Source: Chitinophaga ginsengisoli (GTDB lineage: Bacteria > Bacteroidota > Bacteroidia > Chitinophagales > Chitinophagaceae). From it: 54,616 nt of DNA. The stretch spans positions 1 to 54,616 of the forward strand of contig NZ_PYGK01000027.1 of the NCBI RefSeq assembly GCF_003014595.1, in the 5' to 3' direction. The stretch's first letter is position 1; each line of letters opens with the position of its first letter. Shown piece by piece: positions 35,711-43,619 of the stretch. The notes below the pieces were generated by a model that saw only the letters and a list, made by a program, of their open reading frames with translations, was not told where the DNA came from and did not search any database. A program made the translations under genes and the position numbers.

Positions 35711-36082
35711 ATGACTACATTAAAAGAGAACATTCATGCACTTAATAACCTTATCACCAGCAAGGAAACTTTAAAGGCGATGGATTTATTCTATGCACAT
35801 GATGTACAGATGCAGGAAAATGAGGACAGTCCGAGAAAAGGAAAGGATACCTGTATGGAATATGAAAAAATGATACTTGACATTTTTGATATTGACAGTA
35901 TTCTGATGGATCAGGCAATTGATGAAGACAGAAATGTAGTTTTTAGTGAATGGGAAATGACCATCACCAATAAAGAAACAAAGAAATCCAGCAAACGCAT
36001 ACAGATATCTGTGCAACACTGGCATGATGGATTGATAGAAAGTGAGAAGTTTTACTACAACAGGGCTCCGCAAAAAATATGA
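35711..36082 (+). CDS. SnoaL/NTF2-like small protein
   Basis: A 123-residue protein that reads as a SnoaL-like NTF2 fold: helix ENIHALNNLITSKETLKAMDLFYAHDV, then EDRNVVFSEWEMTITN and RIQISVQHWHDGLIESEKFYYN. The pattern HDGLI...EKFYYN at the end is typical of SnoaL_2 proteins. No signal peptide is present. The function (isomerase, hydrolase or ligand binding) cannot be told. Its stop lies 33 bp before the decayed tRNA-Glu end. Confidence 0.65.
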   Translation: MTTLKENIHALNNLITSKETLKAMDLFYAHDVQMQENEDSPRKGKDTCMEYEKMILDIFDIDSILMDQAIDEDRNVVFSEWEMTITNKETKKSSKRIQISVQHWHDGLIESEKFYYNRAPQKI

Positions 36083-36115
36083 AAAGCGAAGTAGTATAAG
36101 GTACCAATATAACCT

Positions 36116-36146
36116 GGTTAAATCATTCCCCGGCATGCGGTACCAA
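36116..36146 (+). pseudogene. Decayed 3' end of a tRNA-Glu gene
   Basis: The sequence ATGCGGTACCAA (36135-36146) corresponds to the end of the tRNA acceptor stem plus CCA (ACGCGGTACCAA in the intact genes). Upstream, GGTTAAATC looks like a degraded T-loop. Together with the matching terminator that follows, it is read as the remnant of a second tRNA-Glu copy or an attachment-site duplication. No 5' half is recognisable. Confidence 0.55.
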
Positions 36147-36151
36147 CACGG

Positions 36152-36184
36152 ACGGGATAGTACAAAAGTATTATCCCGTTTTAT
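36152..36184 (+). terminator. Duplicate of the tRNA-Glu terminator
   Basis: The stem ACGGGATAGTAC (36152-36163) / GTATTATCCCGT (36168-36179) is followed by TTTTATTT. The core GATAGTACRAAAGTATTAT matches the terminator at 34850-34875, with one difference in the 19 bases. It overlaps the stop region of the minus-strand gene 36181-37146, so it also faces that gene's end. Confidence 0.75.
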
Positions 36185-37146
36185 TTGGTGGTAGATCCCC
36201 CCGGAATCCCAGCTGGATCAATATTCCCAAAATTATACACCGGTTCACGATAATAACCCTCCAATGCCGCCATTTCCTTCCCATCCAGCAGCCGAACAAC
36301 TGGCTTGCTTACTTCTCGTGTAACAGGATATCCTCTGGTATAATCACGGAGCTGTTTTATTTCATAAAAATGATGGACGTCCTTATCTCCCGTTTCAGAC
36401 ACCACATTACTATAGTAGACCACTTCCACATAATCATAAGGAAATTGCTCAATGGTCTTCACCAAAAATCTGCCGGGAGTGCCATGGGTAATAGCACGGG
36501 AGCCGGGCATTTTATAAATGGTTGTATCTCCTTTAACAAGGAAGCTTTCAGGAGGTCTGACTGCATACTGCGCCAAACGGATCTGAGGGATCATAGCTGT
36601 TCCATATATATACCAGTCACCATTTATCCTGTCCTGAAAAAAGTTGCCGCTCAGATACCGGAAAATACCCTTTTGCTCATCGTAGTAAACGAGAAAACGT
36701 CCATCAGCAGGGAAATACTTGTTATTGCTATCGTACTTTTTTGAATATAAAGTATCTGCCAGCTTACCCTTGTATGGGCGGAAGGAGTAATCCATTGCGA
36801 AACGATTCTCCTGTTTGGTTACGATGTAATAATGCGCCAATGGATTCACCTCCGGCCATCTGTCAACCTGCATCAATAGCTTTGGTGCGTCGTAAACTTC
36901 CGGGTCTTCAAATAAGATCCAGGCCGCGTCCTTATATAGTGTCTGGTTGCCAATCTTTTTAAAGATCTTGTCCGCTTCCGTCAATTCGGGATTATAATCA
37001 ACCCGGTGTTGAAGAATGGCCGCATTTATCTGCGATATAATATACCTGGACACACTATCTGGCACTCTTTGATGAGGTCCGCTTTGTCCGTATAAAAAAA
37101 CACAGTTTAAAACAAAACATAACAATGTTGTCATTAATTTCCTCAT
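36181..37146 (-). CDS. Exported protein of unknown function
   Basis: A 321-residue protein with a signal peptide (1-20, ending FLYGQ). It has no recognised domain. It contains several Tyr/Phe-rich segments (FRPYKGKLADTLYSKKYD, RFLVYYDEQKGIFRYLSGNFFQDRINGDWYIYG) suggesting a beta-rich fold. Its start codon overlaps the stop of the upstream metallopeptidase-like gene by 4 bp (37143-37146), so translation is coupled and the two products probably act together, for example as secreted enzyme and binding or immunity partner. That pairing is inference. Confidence 0.7.
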   Translation of the reverse strand: MRKLMTTLLCFVLNCVFLYGQSGPHQRVPDSVSRYIISQINAAILQHRVDYNPELTEADKIFKKIGNQTLYKDAAWILFEDPEVYDAPKLLMQVDRWPEVNPLAHYYIVTKQENRFAMDYSFRPYKGKLADTLYSKKYDSNNKYFPADGRFLVYYDEQKGIFRYLSGNFFQDRINGDWYIYGTAMIPQIRLAQYAVRPPESFLVKGDTTIYKMPGSRAITHGTPGRFLVKTIEQFPYDYVEVVYYSNVVSETGDKDVHHFYEIKQLRDYTRGYPVTREVSKPVVRLLDGKEMAALEGYYREPVYNFGNIDPAGIPGGSTTK

Positions 37147-39446
37147 AATTGTACGCTTCCTGGATTGGGTGCTGGTATATAATTTTTCTCTTCGTCACAG
37201 GTTTTTTGATCTTCCGGATTATACTCCTCATGTCCATCAGCCATACTACAATCACTCTTTCCCAGACCATATCCGTACTGCATCTGCTTATCCCGGATTA
37301 CTGACCACTTCAATACAGAATAGTAGTTCATCGATGTAAAGTATACGTGCATCATTTCATGAGCAGTGACACTGGTAAATTTATCATCTGTGGTCGCAGG
37401 AGGCGTCATGTTTGACGCGAGTATTCCGTCATAGTTAAGATATATAAGCTTTTTGGTCGTCATGCCTCCGAAATAGGAAGACAATACCGTTTTGTCATCC
37501 GGAACAAGCTCATAACAGTCACTCAATGCCTCTGCAGTCAGCCGACGTGACGCAATAAGCGCGCGGACCTTGTCTGACATATTTTGATCTGTTTTCGCCA
37601 ATCTAGTTAAAATAAATTCTGCTTTGGCTTTACCTTCGGCGGTTGGAGCAAGTGATGCATCTAACAGTGTCTGTTGATCAGCACCATAGATCCTGACAAC
37701 AAGTGTTGCATCTTGTATTATTCCCTTTTTTGTCTTACTTATATTAATCACATCAAGATGCCCATATCGATATGTTGCTGCCAATTGTTTGTTGGCAAAT
37801 CCCATTAAAACGGTTCCTTCGTTCTCTGGAGTTTTGGGTCTTACCAGCAAAGGATCGCTTCCTGGCAGTACATAAGATTGGATCTTTGCATTATTGCTGA
37901 CAAAATAAGCAGAAAGTGCTTTGTTCTTTTCCTTAATACTCTTAAGTGCATTCTTAAACAGCGTTTTCGCATTCTCTTTGCTGTCCTGTGGCAATGCATC
38001 TACATTTATATTTACAAACGAATATTCAATATCTTTTACTACTGGTTTCTGATAAGCAAAGTCCATGATATTTAAATACCCATCTTGATCTGCCTTCACC
38101 ATGATGGTGTTCTTGCGGTCCACAATGGTCACCGCATAATGATCTGCAGTCACAAATTTCTCATTGTCCGTCGTCCACATAGCAGTACTGACAACTTTTT
38201 CCGTCTCTCCCTCCTGTTTATATAAATACAGGTCTACCTTATCTCCAACTTTTAATGTCGGATGACCGTCATTATCTCCGATGATTTCACCAAAATTGAC
38301 ACGTTCCGGCTTTTTTCCTTTGATGCCTGCTTTGAGGAAGAACTTGTTGCTGTTATACAAAAACTTAATTTCCAAAGTCGTTGTCGGATTCTTTTTGTCG
38401 TAGTCTGTCCCCACATCTGTACTGATTGTAAATATATTTTCGCCATCCTTTAACACATATTTGCTGGCTACATCTTTCTCCGGAATAAAAGCAGTAAAAG
38501 AAAAGGTCCTGTCAGTTGCGGCGATGGTCTCCATTACCTTATCATTCAGTTTCCAGGTTCTGTTGGCTGCTTTATTCGGACGGAGAATAAAGTCATCTGT
38601 TTTCTTTTCTTTATAGGCATATACCATTTCCATTCCATAAATAGGAAAATCCTTATCCTTAAGTCTATAATCAATGGGGGTAAATTTAATATCTACTACA
38701 TTTACACGTTCTTTGATGATTGTCTTTAACTTCTCCTGCTCCTCGTCTGTAAGGTTCGCCAAACCCGCTGCCGGATCAGCATGTATATATCCAATTCCAT
38801 CAACAATCATGATCAATAACGGAATCATTTTAGGATACTCATCCTCGGCAATACTACCTGCACCATTTTTATTTACAGTTGTTACCAGAATGGAAGTATA
38901 CTCCTCCAGGTATTTATCATTAACAGCGAGTGTCTGATCATTAAAATCCAGTTGCGCCACTGGCGAGTAGTTTGTAATTACTTGTCTGATGGAAGCTGGT
39001 ATTCCATCCCCGAAAACAAACTGGCGCCCTTCCAGGTATTTCTTACGCGCATTTCCATCAATTACCTCAATTGTTTGCACAATGTTATCCAACACCAGAA
39101 TGGTATTTGTTTTGTCTCCCAGTTTGTCAAAATAATTCCTTGCTGTTATGAGATCCGCCGCCTGTTGCTCAGCAAGTGCCTGCTGCAGATAATCCGGATC
39201 GCCCCCCCACTCTCCATTCCGCAATTGTGTCAGGGTGGTCTTTTCATCGATCAGATTTTCAGGTGGCATGACATAGTTCCATACCGGGATATATACAACT
39301 TTATAAGGTTTGTCCACCGCGGTCAGCGATTTATCAGCAAACTGCAGGCTCTCTTGCGAAAAGGGCTGTAAAGAACTGGTAAGCAGCACCTGCCCCCTTA
39401 CTGATTGCAGGAAAAACGAAAAAAATACGAGCAAATAAAGTTTCAT
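37143..39446 (-). CDS. Exported protein with a C-terminal HExxH metallopeptidase-like motif
   Basis: A 767-residue secreted protein (signal peptide 1-18). The middle is a series of beta-rich modules with no recognised family (KVGDKVDLYLYKQEGETEKVVSTAMW and similar read as Ig-like/filament repeats). The C-terminal 80 residues carry HEMMH at 696-700, with GHEE at 738-741 as possible third zinc ligands, embedded in TSVTAHEMMHVYFTSMNYYSVLKWSVIRDKQMQYGYG. This architecture (long beta-rich carrier, C-terminal enzymatic tip) is that of polymorphic toxins or secreted proteases. Activity is not demonstrated. It overlaps the downstream unknown gene by 4 bp and follows the nuclease-like gene by 105 bp. 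Confidence 0.7.
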   Translation of the reverse strand: MKLYLLVFFSFFLQSVRGQVLLTSSLQPFSQESLQFADKSLTAVDKPYKVVYIPVWNYVMPPENLIDEKTTLTQLRNGEWGGDPDYLQQALAEQQAADLITARNYFDKLGDKTNTILVLDNIVQTIEVIDGNARKKYLEGRQFVFGDGIPASIRQVITNYSPVAQLDFNDQTLAVNDKYLEEYTSILVTTVNKNGAGSIAEDEYPKMIPLLIMIVDGIGYIHADPAAGLANLTDEEQEKLKTIIKERVNVVDIKFTPIDYRLKDKDFPIYGMEMVYAYKEKKTDDFILRPNKAANRTWKLNDKVMETIAATDRTFSFTAFIPEKDVASKYVLKDGENIFTISTDVGTDYDKKNPTTTLEIKFLYNSNKFFLKAGIKGKKPERVNFGEIIGDNDGHPTLKVGDKVDLYLYKQEGETEKVVSTAMWTTDNEKFVTADHYAVTIVDRKNTIMVKADQDGYLNIMDFAYQKPVVKDIEYSFVNINVDALPQDSKENAKTLFKNALKSIKEKNKALSAYFVSNNAKIQSYVLPGSDPLLVRPKTPENEGTVLMGFANKQLAATYRYGHLDVINISKTKKGIIQDATLVVRIYGADQQTLLDASLAPTAEGKAKAEFILTRLAKTDQNMSDKVRALIASRRLTAEALSDCYELVPDDKTVLSSYFGGMTTKKLIYLNYDGILASNMTPPATTDDKFTSVTAHEMMHVYFTSMNYYSVLKWSVIRDKQMQYGYGLGKSDCSMADGHEEYNPEDQKTCDEEKNYIPAPNPGSVQL

Positions 39447-39551
39447 AGGTTAAACACTCAGGTCAGGGCTTGAAGGAATAATGGTAAATATATATAAAAT
39501 TAACTATGTCACAAATTCCGGTCAACGGTGACAGCGCCTACCCTGTTTATT

Positions 39552-41651
39552 CTACTTTTCATCCTTTGGTGGACTCCACAATAGTGAAAAAAACGGATTA
39601 CCAGGCATTTCTACCTTTTCTCTGTTTGTGCCCTCCAGCATTTCCTCGGTCGCCGTTTTTTGAAGCTTCACCCCGATCCTTTTTTTAAGATCGATTATTG
39701 CACCCACAGGAGCATGATCACTAAACGCTTTTTGTTCCCCTTGCTCTGTTGTCCACTTATCTGTTTCCCTATGATGCTCATCAACAGTTTCCAGCCCCCC
39801 CTTTTCCCGTTTAACAATACCACCACGCGTGACTTTGGTATCCTTATTTACAAGGATAATATCTGCCTGGTTGTATTTGACCTTATTTTTTTTATTCGAC
39901 CATCTATTTGTTGCAGCAGTGGTATCACCGGCAATTTTCACTCCCTTCTCATCAAAAACAGTCTCGGCCTTTTTATTTTTTTCAACGAGATCCTTCGGAT
40001 TAATGTACAGATCACCAATCATCACCTCATTGGAGTTCTTACGCTTCGACATATCTTCAAGGGCAGATGATATCTGGCTAAAAACCTTCATTCTCTTCTT
40101 ACCATCTGCTGTCTTTCCTTCATCACTGGGCGATGTATGCACAACATTCAACGCAAGGTTTATATTTCTTTCTTCACTATTGATCGAATACCGTCGTATT
40201 GGCCTGTAAGTGCCCTTTTCCTCTGCTTCTATCCTAATCATCGTTTCCACATTATGAAGATGCGCATTCAGTTGTTTAATATCATTTGCGAAACCCTGTT
40301 CATCCAGGCGCCCCAGGAATACTATGACAGCATTTACCCATGTTTTCAACTGACTGTAATAAGCTTTATTGGTAAGCCCTTTTCCGGTTCTATCCTCAGG
40401 TATAACATCTTTAAACTGCTTAAACCCCTGGGTTTTCAATCGCTTGTTAAGATCTTCTATAAATAAAAGTATATCGTTATTCCCGTTCTCGATATTCCGT
40501 TTCAGCTCCAAATTTCCTCCCCGGTCACGCCAAACATCCCTACTTCCATGACTTTCATTCCATTTGATATATTCCCCTTCCATGTCAACGTCCTCATCTT
40601 TACGAAAATTGATTTCTTCATTGCCAAAGTCGTTCTCCAGTTCTTTCAGGTATTCTCTTAATTCAGGAGCAAGACCATTTTCTCTCTGCTCATCTGTCAT
40701 GTTAACATAATCATCTTTTTCCTTCTCCGTTAAGGAAGGAGCTAATGATTTTTCAAATGCTTTCTTGTTAAATCGTACGGGGCTGCCTATCTCCATATTA
40801 TCGGACTCTTCCCAAACATCCATTCCACTTCCCGGATAGTAAGAATCAGTGCTGATTATACTCCAATCACTACTTTTCCTCGTAACAACGGCATAATCCT
40901 CACTTTGTCCCACTGTACCGGTCTTTTTAAGCGCCCCCATAGGAAGGCCCCCGGTTAGTACCTGTAAATCAGTACGGCCTATCAGCGTTTCAAACAAGTC
41001 AATATCATTCACTTCCTGCACTACCATAATATCCAGCCAATTGTTTTTCTTAAACATATTAACGATTTCGGTGATTTTCTTTTCATTAAACGCTCTCCCT
41101 TCTTTTCCACCGCCAAAGTGAGCTATATTCCAGGTCACAATGCCCACCCGTTGGGAATTACCTGATTCCTTCTTCTTATTTGATTTCTCCGTTTTCCTTT
41201 TTTTTACGGGCTTATTAGTTTCTGATGCTACTCTTTTCTTTCCCCTCGGCTGTTCCTTCTTCTTCTTCTGCTCTTCTTTCCTGCGAGGCTCTATAGATTC
41301 TTTATAACCCTCTTTTTTTTTTAATCGCTGGTACGTTCTATATTCCCTATCTGTCATATTATCAAAGTCTACCTCATCTTCACTCTCCACATGCGTCTCC
41401 TTTATTTCAGAATAATATGCTAACGCTTCAGCAACTGTTCGTTGTACAACAAGTCCTGAGCCGTTGAGGGACATTTGTTGGGTATTAGAAGAGCCATTGA
41501 ATGAATTATTCTCTTTTCCGTGAAACGATTGGGAGTCTTTCTTCTGAAACGGAACAACGGCAGGCTTCGATATACTCTGTGAATTACTGTTATTTGCCGC
41601 AGCCCGGGAAGAACTGCCGGATGTGTTAACACTTCTTTTTTCCTGTCGCAT
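39552..41651 (-). CDS. Candidate secreted toxin with endonuclease/exonuclease/phosphatase (DNase I/CdtB-like) fold
   Basis: A 699-residue protein; the start is placed at MRQEKRSVNTSG, because the 47 residues before it in frame look non-coding. The N-terminal 70 residues are Ser/Asn-rich and contain KPAVVPFQKKDS and GLVVQRT, resembling the leaders of eCIS/DUF4157-type effector proteins. A Lys/Arg-rich stretch (about 105-165) resembles nuclear-localisation or nucleic-acid-binding segments. From residue about 168 the EEP signature appears: IVTWNIAHFGG (174), MVVQEVND (Glu213), VVHTSPSDEG, MIGDLYINPKD (Asp547), ADIILVN and FSDHAPVGAI (Asp645, His646). A long charged insert (about 280-500) interrupts it. 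It has no Sec signal. DNA, RNA or phosphoinositide could be the target. Base composition looks AT-rich relative to neighbours. Confidence 0.75.
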   Translation of the reverse strand: MRQEKRSVNTSGSSSRAAANNSNSQSISKPAVVPFQKKDSQSFHGKENNSFNGSSNTQQMSLNGSGLVVQRTVAEALAYYSEIKETHVESEDEVDFDNMTDREYRTYQRLKKKEGYKESIEPRRKEEQKKKKEQPRGKKRVASETNKPVKKRKTEKSNKKKESGNSQRVGIVTWNIAHFGGGKEGRAFNEKKITEIVNMFKKNNWLDIMVVQEVNDIDLFETLIGRTDLQVLTGGLPMGALKKTGTVGQSEDYAVVTRKSSDWSIISTDSYYPGSGMDVWEESDNMEIGSPVRFNKKAFEKSLAPSLTEKEKDDYVNMTDEQRENGLAPELREYLKELENDFGNEEINFRKDEDVDMEGEYIKWNESHGSRDVWRDRGGNLELKRNIENGNNDILLFIEDLNKRLKTQGFKQFKDVIPEDRTGKGLTNKAYYSQLKTWVNAVIVFLGRLDEQGFANDIKQLNAHLHNVETMIRIEAEEKGTYRPIRRYSINSEERNINLALNVVHTSPSDEGKTADGKKRMKVFSQISSALEDMSKRKNSNEVMIGDLYINPKDLVEKNKKAETVFDEKGVKIAGDTTAATNRWSNKKNKVKYNQADIILVNKDTKVTRGGIVKREKGGLETVDEHHRETDKWTTEQGEQKAFSDHAPVGAIIDLKKRIGVKLQKTATEEMLEGTNREKVEMPGNPFFSLLWSPPKDEK

Positions 41652-41903
41652 AGGGTAGTGTATTAGCGTTTGTTTGTCAGTTGGCACAACGGGTATTCGA
41701 AGATAGTTAAAAGCCGGGCAAACCGGACCGTTTTTCTCATTATTCCTTTTCTGCTGTTTCCTGTAAACATATTGAGGACCAAAGAGTTCCAACTCGCCTA
41801 AATCAGGTATTTCTACGCTTTGCAGATATTACAGAAGCAGGTAGTTTTGTTCTTACGATTCCACAGCGAGCTTCTAATTTTTAATCCCAAAACATCATAC
41901 ATC

Positions 41904-43049
41904 ATGAATTTCACAAATCTTCAGGAACAGGTTATTCACAAACCTTTCGTAGACGAACTAATCATCTGGAACATCTTTTATTCGAGTACAGTGCTTAATT
42001 TTAATATGGAAGCGCAGACACAGTCCAACTGGTGCTGGGCAGCGACTTCTAAAAGTGTGTCCTTCTTTTATTCAGCACTGTTAAATCCATGGACACAATG
42101 TAAAATCGCATCTGCCGAACTCGGACAGACCTGTTGTACTTCACCCGTACCCGGCCCCTGTAACGTACCCTGGTACCTCGACAAGGCACTGACACGCACG
42201 AAGAACTTTGTTCAACTGATAAGCGGCACGATGACCTGGGAAGCTGTTAAAGCGCAAATTGATGCCGGTCTGGTGGTAGGTACCCGCATAGGCTGGTCTG
42301 GCGGTGGCGGCCACTTTATGGCCATTTATGGTGTTTCAAAAATATTGAACACCAAATATTTCCATATTGATGACCCCATCTATGGCAAAAGCGTACTCAC
42401 CGTTAACCAGTTTTCTACCAATTATCAGGGCAGCGGTTCCTGGACACATAGCTATATCACGAAAAAACATTTTTACTTTATGTGGATCAAAGACCTCGTA
42501 TTCAAACCGGAATTACTCAAGCCAATACCTGAAGTTCGTCCGCTGATCCGTTTACAGCGCCCTGATCTGAAGGCCGACAAGACCGCTGCCGAGCTGGAAT
42601 TGAGCTTCGCACATCACGCATATGTCGTAGGCCTAAAAGACATCGATAAGGATATCAAGATTCCTGAAAGACCTAGTTCCCTTCGTGTGATAGAACTGGA
42701 TCAGAAGAAGCCTGTAGCGCTCTACGACCTCGCTACTACAGAGGATGATCCACAGGTATTACAGGTAAGTACTGACGACGATTACCTCAATCGTATTGAG
42801 AATGGCATGGAAAAAATAAAATCCAGCCTGCGGGAAAAGGAGATAGAGGGAGAAATGAGAGTGCTGAAGTTCCCTGCGCTGAACCTGGAAGCACTTTGGT
42901 TGCGTACCGAAAATAAGGAAAATGACCGCTATTATCTGCTCCGCCACTTCGGCCAGGAAGATAATGTACTCAATGAAGGCAGTTTCAAAGAGTTGGTATT
43001 CAGACAGAAAGCCGTCACAGAAAAACAAGACGACCTTATGGGCGCCTAA
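41904..43049 (+). CDS. Papain-like cysteine protease (C39/C70-like), leaderless
   Basis: A 381-residue protein. The ATG at 41904 starts MNFTNLQEQ; earlier in-frame codons read as non-coding. The catalytic triad of a papain-fold peptidase is visible: the oxyanion Gln and nucleophile in QSNWCWAAT (Gln40, Cys44), His137 in GGGGHFMAIYG and Asp156 in FHIDDPIYG. Cysteines in QTCCTSPVPGPC may be structural. The C-terminal half (200-381) has no recognised domain. There is no signal peptide, so if it acts outside the cell another route is needed. It is divergent from the nuclease-like gene (252-bp spacer), suggesting a joint locus. It resembles the AvrRpt2-type C70 peptidases in the QxxxWCWA motif. 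Confidence 0.75.
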   Translation: MNFTNLQEQVIHKPFVDELIIWNIFYSSTVLNFNMEAQTQSNWCWAATSKSVSFFYSALLNPWTQCKIASAELGQTCCTSPVPGPCNVPWYLDKALTRTKNFVQLISGTMTWEAVKAQIDAGLVVGTRIGWSGGGGHFMAIYGVSKILNTKYFHIDDPIYGKSVLTVNQFSTNYQGSGSWTHSYITKKHFYFMWIKDLVFKPELLKPIPEVRPLIRLQRPDLKADKTAAELELSFAHHAYVVGLKDIDKDIKIPERPSSLRVIELDQKKPVALYDLATTEDDPQVLQVSTDDDYLNRIENGMEKIKSSLREKEIEGEMRVLKFPALNLEALWLRTENKENDRYYLLRHFGQEDNVLNEGSFKELVFRQKAVTEKQDDLMGA

Positions 43050-43053
43050 TATG

Positions 43054-43088
43054 GATAATCGCCAGCCCGAAACAGGCTGGCGATTATC
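43054..43088 (+). terminator. Terminator of the papain-like protease gene
   Basis: A perfect 14-bp stem GATAATCGCCAGCC (43054-43067) / GGCTGGCGATTATC (43075-43088) is followed by TTTTATC, 5 bp past the stop. Confidence 0.88.
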
Positions 43089-43118
43089 TTTTATCAAGCC
43101 CTTTGCTTATTTTTAAGT

Positions 43119-43619
43119 ATGAACACAACTATCCCCCTGTACCTGCTGCTAGCCTATGGCATCTCTACCCCGTGCTTTCTTGTAATGGCTGTCTTCAACT
43201 CCCATTTAAGAAAAATGAGGCCCCGGTATTTATCCACTGCCAATATTATTGCTGCTCTTGCTGCATTTCTGATGATTGTTTTCCTGGTCACGGATCTTCG
43301 CAATACCTGGCAACTGAACCATAGTGCCGGTTCCCTCCCTTTCATCCTTTTCCTGTCGGCAGCCTGCCTGTTGACACTTTCACGGAAACTACGACGGTCT
43401 GTGCTCTTTACATTGATACTGATCGCGATTTACGCCATTTGTATCTTTAGAGAAGCCATCTACATCTTCTTTACCGGCTTTTCCAGGGATTACCTGCCTT
43501 CCGGCTGGGCTCATTATTACAGCACTGCTGACCTATACATCTTTGTTTATGCAGCAGTTTATTTAGCCATTTGCTATTTCATTGCTGCAAAACCGGTATC
43601 CAGGAGTAGCAGAAGGTAA
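43119..43619 (+). CDS. Small integral membrane protein, unknown function
   Basis: A 166-residue protein with about five hydrophobic segments (roughly 5-25, 40-60, 70-87, 93-113 and 136-158). It has no known motif. Between the last two segments it has FTGFSRDYLPSGWAHYYSTADLY. It is isolated by a terminator before it and meets the ricin-lectin gene tail-to-tail with no gap. Its role is unknown. Confidence 0.6.
   Translation: MNTTIPLYLLLAYGISTPCFLVMAVFNSHLRKMRPRYLSTANIIAALAAFLMIVFLVTDLRNTWQLNHSAGSLPFILFLSAACLLTLSRKLRRSVLFTLILIAIYAICIFREAIYIFFTGFSRDYLPSGWAHYYSTADLYIFVYAAVYLAICYFIAAKPVSRSSRR

Noticed and set aside
34842..36146. An integrative element inserted at tRNA-Glu
   Set aside because: The duplicated tRNA end fits, but no integrase, excisionase or mobility gene is present; kept only as a finding.
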